Position numbers and translations under genes: made by a program
Notes under the pieces: model-generated
The model's input: the letters and a program-made list of their open reading frames with translations, nothing else
Told to the model about the DNA's origin: nothing
The model's database searches: none
Shown: one piece after another, positions 62,841 through 64,000 of the stretch
How positions within the stretch are numbered: position 1 is the stretch's first letter
Layout: each line of letters opens with the position of its first letter
NCBI GenBank assembly: GCA_024401555.1
Contig: JAKSKV010000008.1
Coordinates: 44,835-108,834 of the forward strand
Length of the DNA stretch: 64,000 nt
Reading direction: 5' to 3'
From: Paludibacteraceae bacterium
GTDB taxonomy: Bacteria; Bacteroidota; Bacteroidia; Bacteroidales; Paludibacteraceae

Positions 62841-63031
62841 CATAAAGCCTTGCTTGCACGCGAAGTTCCCTTTTATAGTAGTCAATATGATTGTCTTCAA
62901 CAATGCGTTTGCGCTTGAAATAACGATAGGAAAAGTTAATATTAATCTTATCAATTTCATGGTTCTTGCTATGGCAAGCAACAAGGTTGGGTGAAAATTC
63001 AAACGATTGTAATAATCTTAATTCAAACGAT
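62841..63031 (-). pseudogene. Possible coding relict on the minus strand
   Basis: A minus-strand frame reads NLVACHSKNHEIDKINI, then FKRKRIVEDNH and YYKRELRVQARLYAML; its composition and codons look coding. It overlaps the 3' end of the DUF4365 gene and the 5' end of the next plus-strand gene, so it is more likely the tail of a disrupted gene than an intact one. No clear start. Confidence 0.3.
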
Positions 63032-63835
63032 ATGCACGATGATTCTTTAGATGATATTCGTGAGAAAGTTTTCTCCGGGTATCCCTTTGCCTTGTCAAAT
63101 GAAGAGAAAGATATTTTAGCCAAATTAAATACGGAAAGTATTCCTCTGGTAGTTAGTGAGTGTAGGCAAAAACTAGATTATCTTGGGAATAGATGTGCTG
63201 TATTTGCCTTTCTTAGGAACGATAATGACGGAGATAAGGTTCCAGATGCTGATTATGAGTCTGATCCATTGCTCAAAGAATACGCTATTATTAGAAACAG
63301 CTTCCCCAATATATGGGAATTGATGGGTTTTGTATCTCTTCTTGAGATGGATGCTATCTCTTTGCTAATCGGTATTCTGACGGCAGAGAGTGATGTTGAA
63401 AGAAAAATGCTTGGTAAACATGCCTATACAATTGTGTTTGAAGCAAGGCAAAAAGGTTTGTTCCAGAAGGTGTCAAAGGAAATGAGCGCATTCCCAGATT
63501 CTCTTCTTTCTAAGCAGGAAAACGATGAGTTGTGGAGTATAATAAAGAAGGATTTAAGGAGCATGTCGGATATTGGAGTAGAGCATACTATTCGTAACCA
63601 TATTGACGCCCATAAGTCTTCCTCATTTGAGTGCCAGTATGAAATATTTCGCTCTTGTAATTGGGGTCAGGCGGTATACGATCTCCTTGCGTTGATTCAA
63701 ATATCAGATAGGTTGTTGGGTGTTATAGAATCGGTTTTCTCTAAATACAAAGACGAGATAGAATCTGTTACAAACAGAATAAAAACAAGAGTGTCAATGT
63801 TAGATGACATATTAGAAAAGCTTAAACAAGAGTGA
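63032..63835 (+). CDS. Hypothetical helical protein, 267 aa
   Basis: From ATG 63032 (MHDDSLDDIREKVFSGYPFA). Largely helical and acidic, with a long C-terminal helix (YKDEIESVTNRIKTRVSMLDDILEKLKQE). LNKDIGVEHTIRNHIDAH-like region near the middle has a His pair, but no catalytic pattern is evident. No family recognised. It is separated from the DUF4365 gene by 191 bp, so its membership in the same operon is less certain than for the others. Confidence 0.55.
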   Translation: MHDDSLDDIREKVFSGYPFALSNEEKDILAKLNTESIPLVVSECRQKLDYLGNRCAVFAFLRNDNDGDKVPDADYESDPLLKEYAIIRNSFPNIWELMGFVSLLEMDAISLLIGILTAESDVERKMLGKHAYTIVFEARQKGLFQKVSKEMSAFPDSLLSKQENDELWSIIKKDLRSMSDIGVEHTIRNHIDAHKSSSFECQYEIFRSCNWGQAVYDLLALIQISDRLLGVIESVFSKYKDEIESVTNRIKTRVSMLDDILEKLKQE

Positions 63836-63924
63836 GATAGAGTTAATGTGTCTCAAATCCTTTGCTTGAAAAAATTTACGATCTATAGACATTTCTTTAC
63901 TCACATATAAATACAATGTACCAA

Positions 63925-63958
63925 AATTGAGGTTATGCCACCAGACATAACCTCAATT
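63925..63958. terminator. Likely bidirectional terminator at the end of the cluster
   Basis: Perfect 13-bp stem AATTGAGGTTATG / CATAACCTCAATT with an 8-nt loop; the minus side is followed by TTGG, the plus side by CTTATTGATTT. Confidence 0.6.
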
Positions 63959-63959
63959 C

Positions 63960-64000
63960 TTATTGATTTACGACTTTTAATGTAGGGTTGACTCTTGGCT
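63960..64000 (-). CDS. Possible 3' end of a minus-strand gene entering the window
   Basis: Only the last 12 codons are visible, PRVNPTLKVVNQ then TAA at 63962-63960, right before the hairpin at 63925-63958. Too short to identify. Confidence 0.3.
   Translation of the reverse strand, partial: PRVNPTLKVVNQ

Noticed and set aside
1-64000. CRISPR arrays, rRNA and tRNA genes
   Set aside because: No regularly spaced repeats, rRNA-like blocks or cloverleaf with a TTCGAAT-type arm were found on reading both strands.

Overview
The window looks like chromosomal DNA from a T9SS-positive Bacteroidales bacterium (Prevotella-like or a related gut/rumen lineage). The reasons are the Bacteroidota promoter -7 boxes (TAnnTTTG) ahead of many genes, lipoproteins with Asp/Glu-rich residues just after the lipobox Cys, DUF4286, DUF4230 and START-like proteins, PorD, a GldL-type motif, a hybrid two-component sensor/regulator, and Por-type C-terminal secretion tails on four secreted proteins. 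No rRNA, tRNA, CRISPR array or intact transposon was seen.

Positions 1-34000 are mostly housekeeping. A plus-strand run holds DUF4286, ruvC, a Rid-family protein, a START-like protein, an LptF/LptG-type permease, ribBA, an exbB-exbD-tonB energy-transduction cluster, a DJ-1 family protein and a lipoprotein. A compact minus-strand operon follows in the order SLBB exporter, Wzz, coaBC, porD, recN, rnhB. Next come an ABC-F ATPase, dgt, a MetH activation-domain protein, a GPH sugar transporter with a periplasmic insert, tadA, a small basic protein, a DUF4197 lipoprotein, comF, two more lipoproteins, dnaG, two DUF4230 proteins, a GldL-like membrane protein, an Rpn-type nuclease framed by two copies of one terminator, and class I fumarase.

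Positions 34500-49300 hold two tiny tandem ORFs, a YtxH-like protein and a plant cell-wall locus on the minus strand: GH9 glucanase, a double SGNH acetylesterase, PL11 rhamnogalacturonan lyase, an HTCS regulator, PL1 pectate lyase and a small T9SS-tailed protein. Together they would deacetylate and cut pectin and beta-glucan outside the cell, under control of the HTCS. No susC/susD pair is present, so uptake must be encoded elsewhere.

From about 49400 to the end the DNA becomes visibly A+T-rich and all genes look accessory: an AbiL-like ATPase with a truncated RloB partner, an AAA_14/DUF4143 ATPase, a helicase-associated-domain protein, and then five co-directional genes (53180-63835). These are a 1640-residue STAND-like protein with an atypical P-loop and a phospholipase-D-like C-terminus, a one-TM small protein, a three-TM protein with a winged helix, a DUF4365 nuclease and a helical protein. 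I do not recognise this five-gene set as a named system; it is the best candidate for an undescribed defence system in the window.
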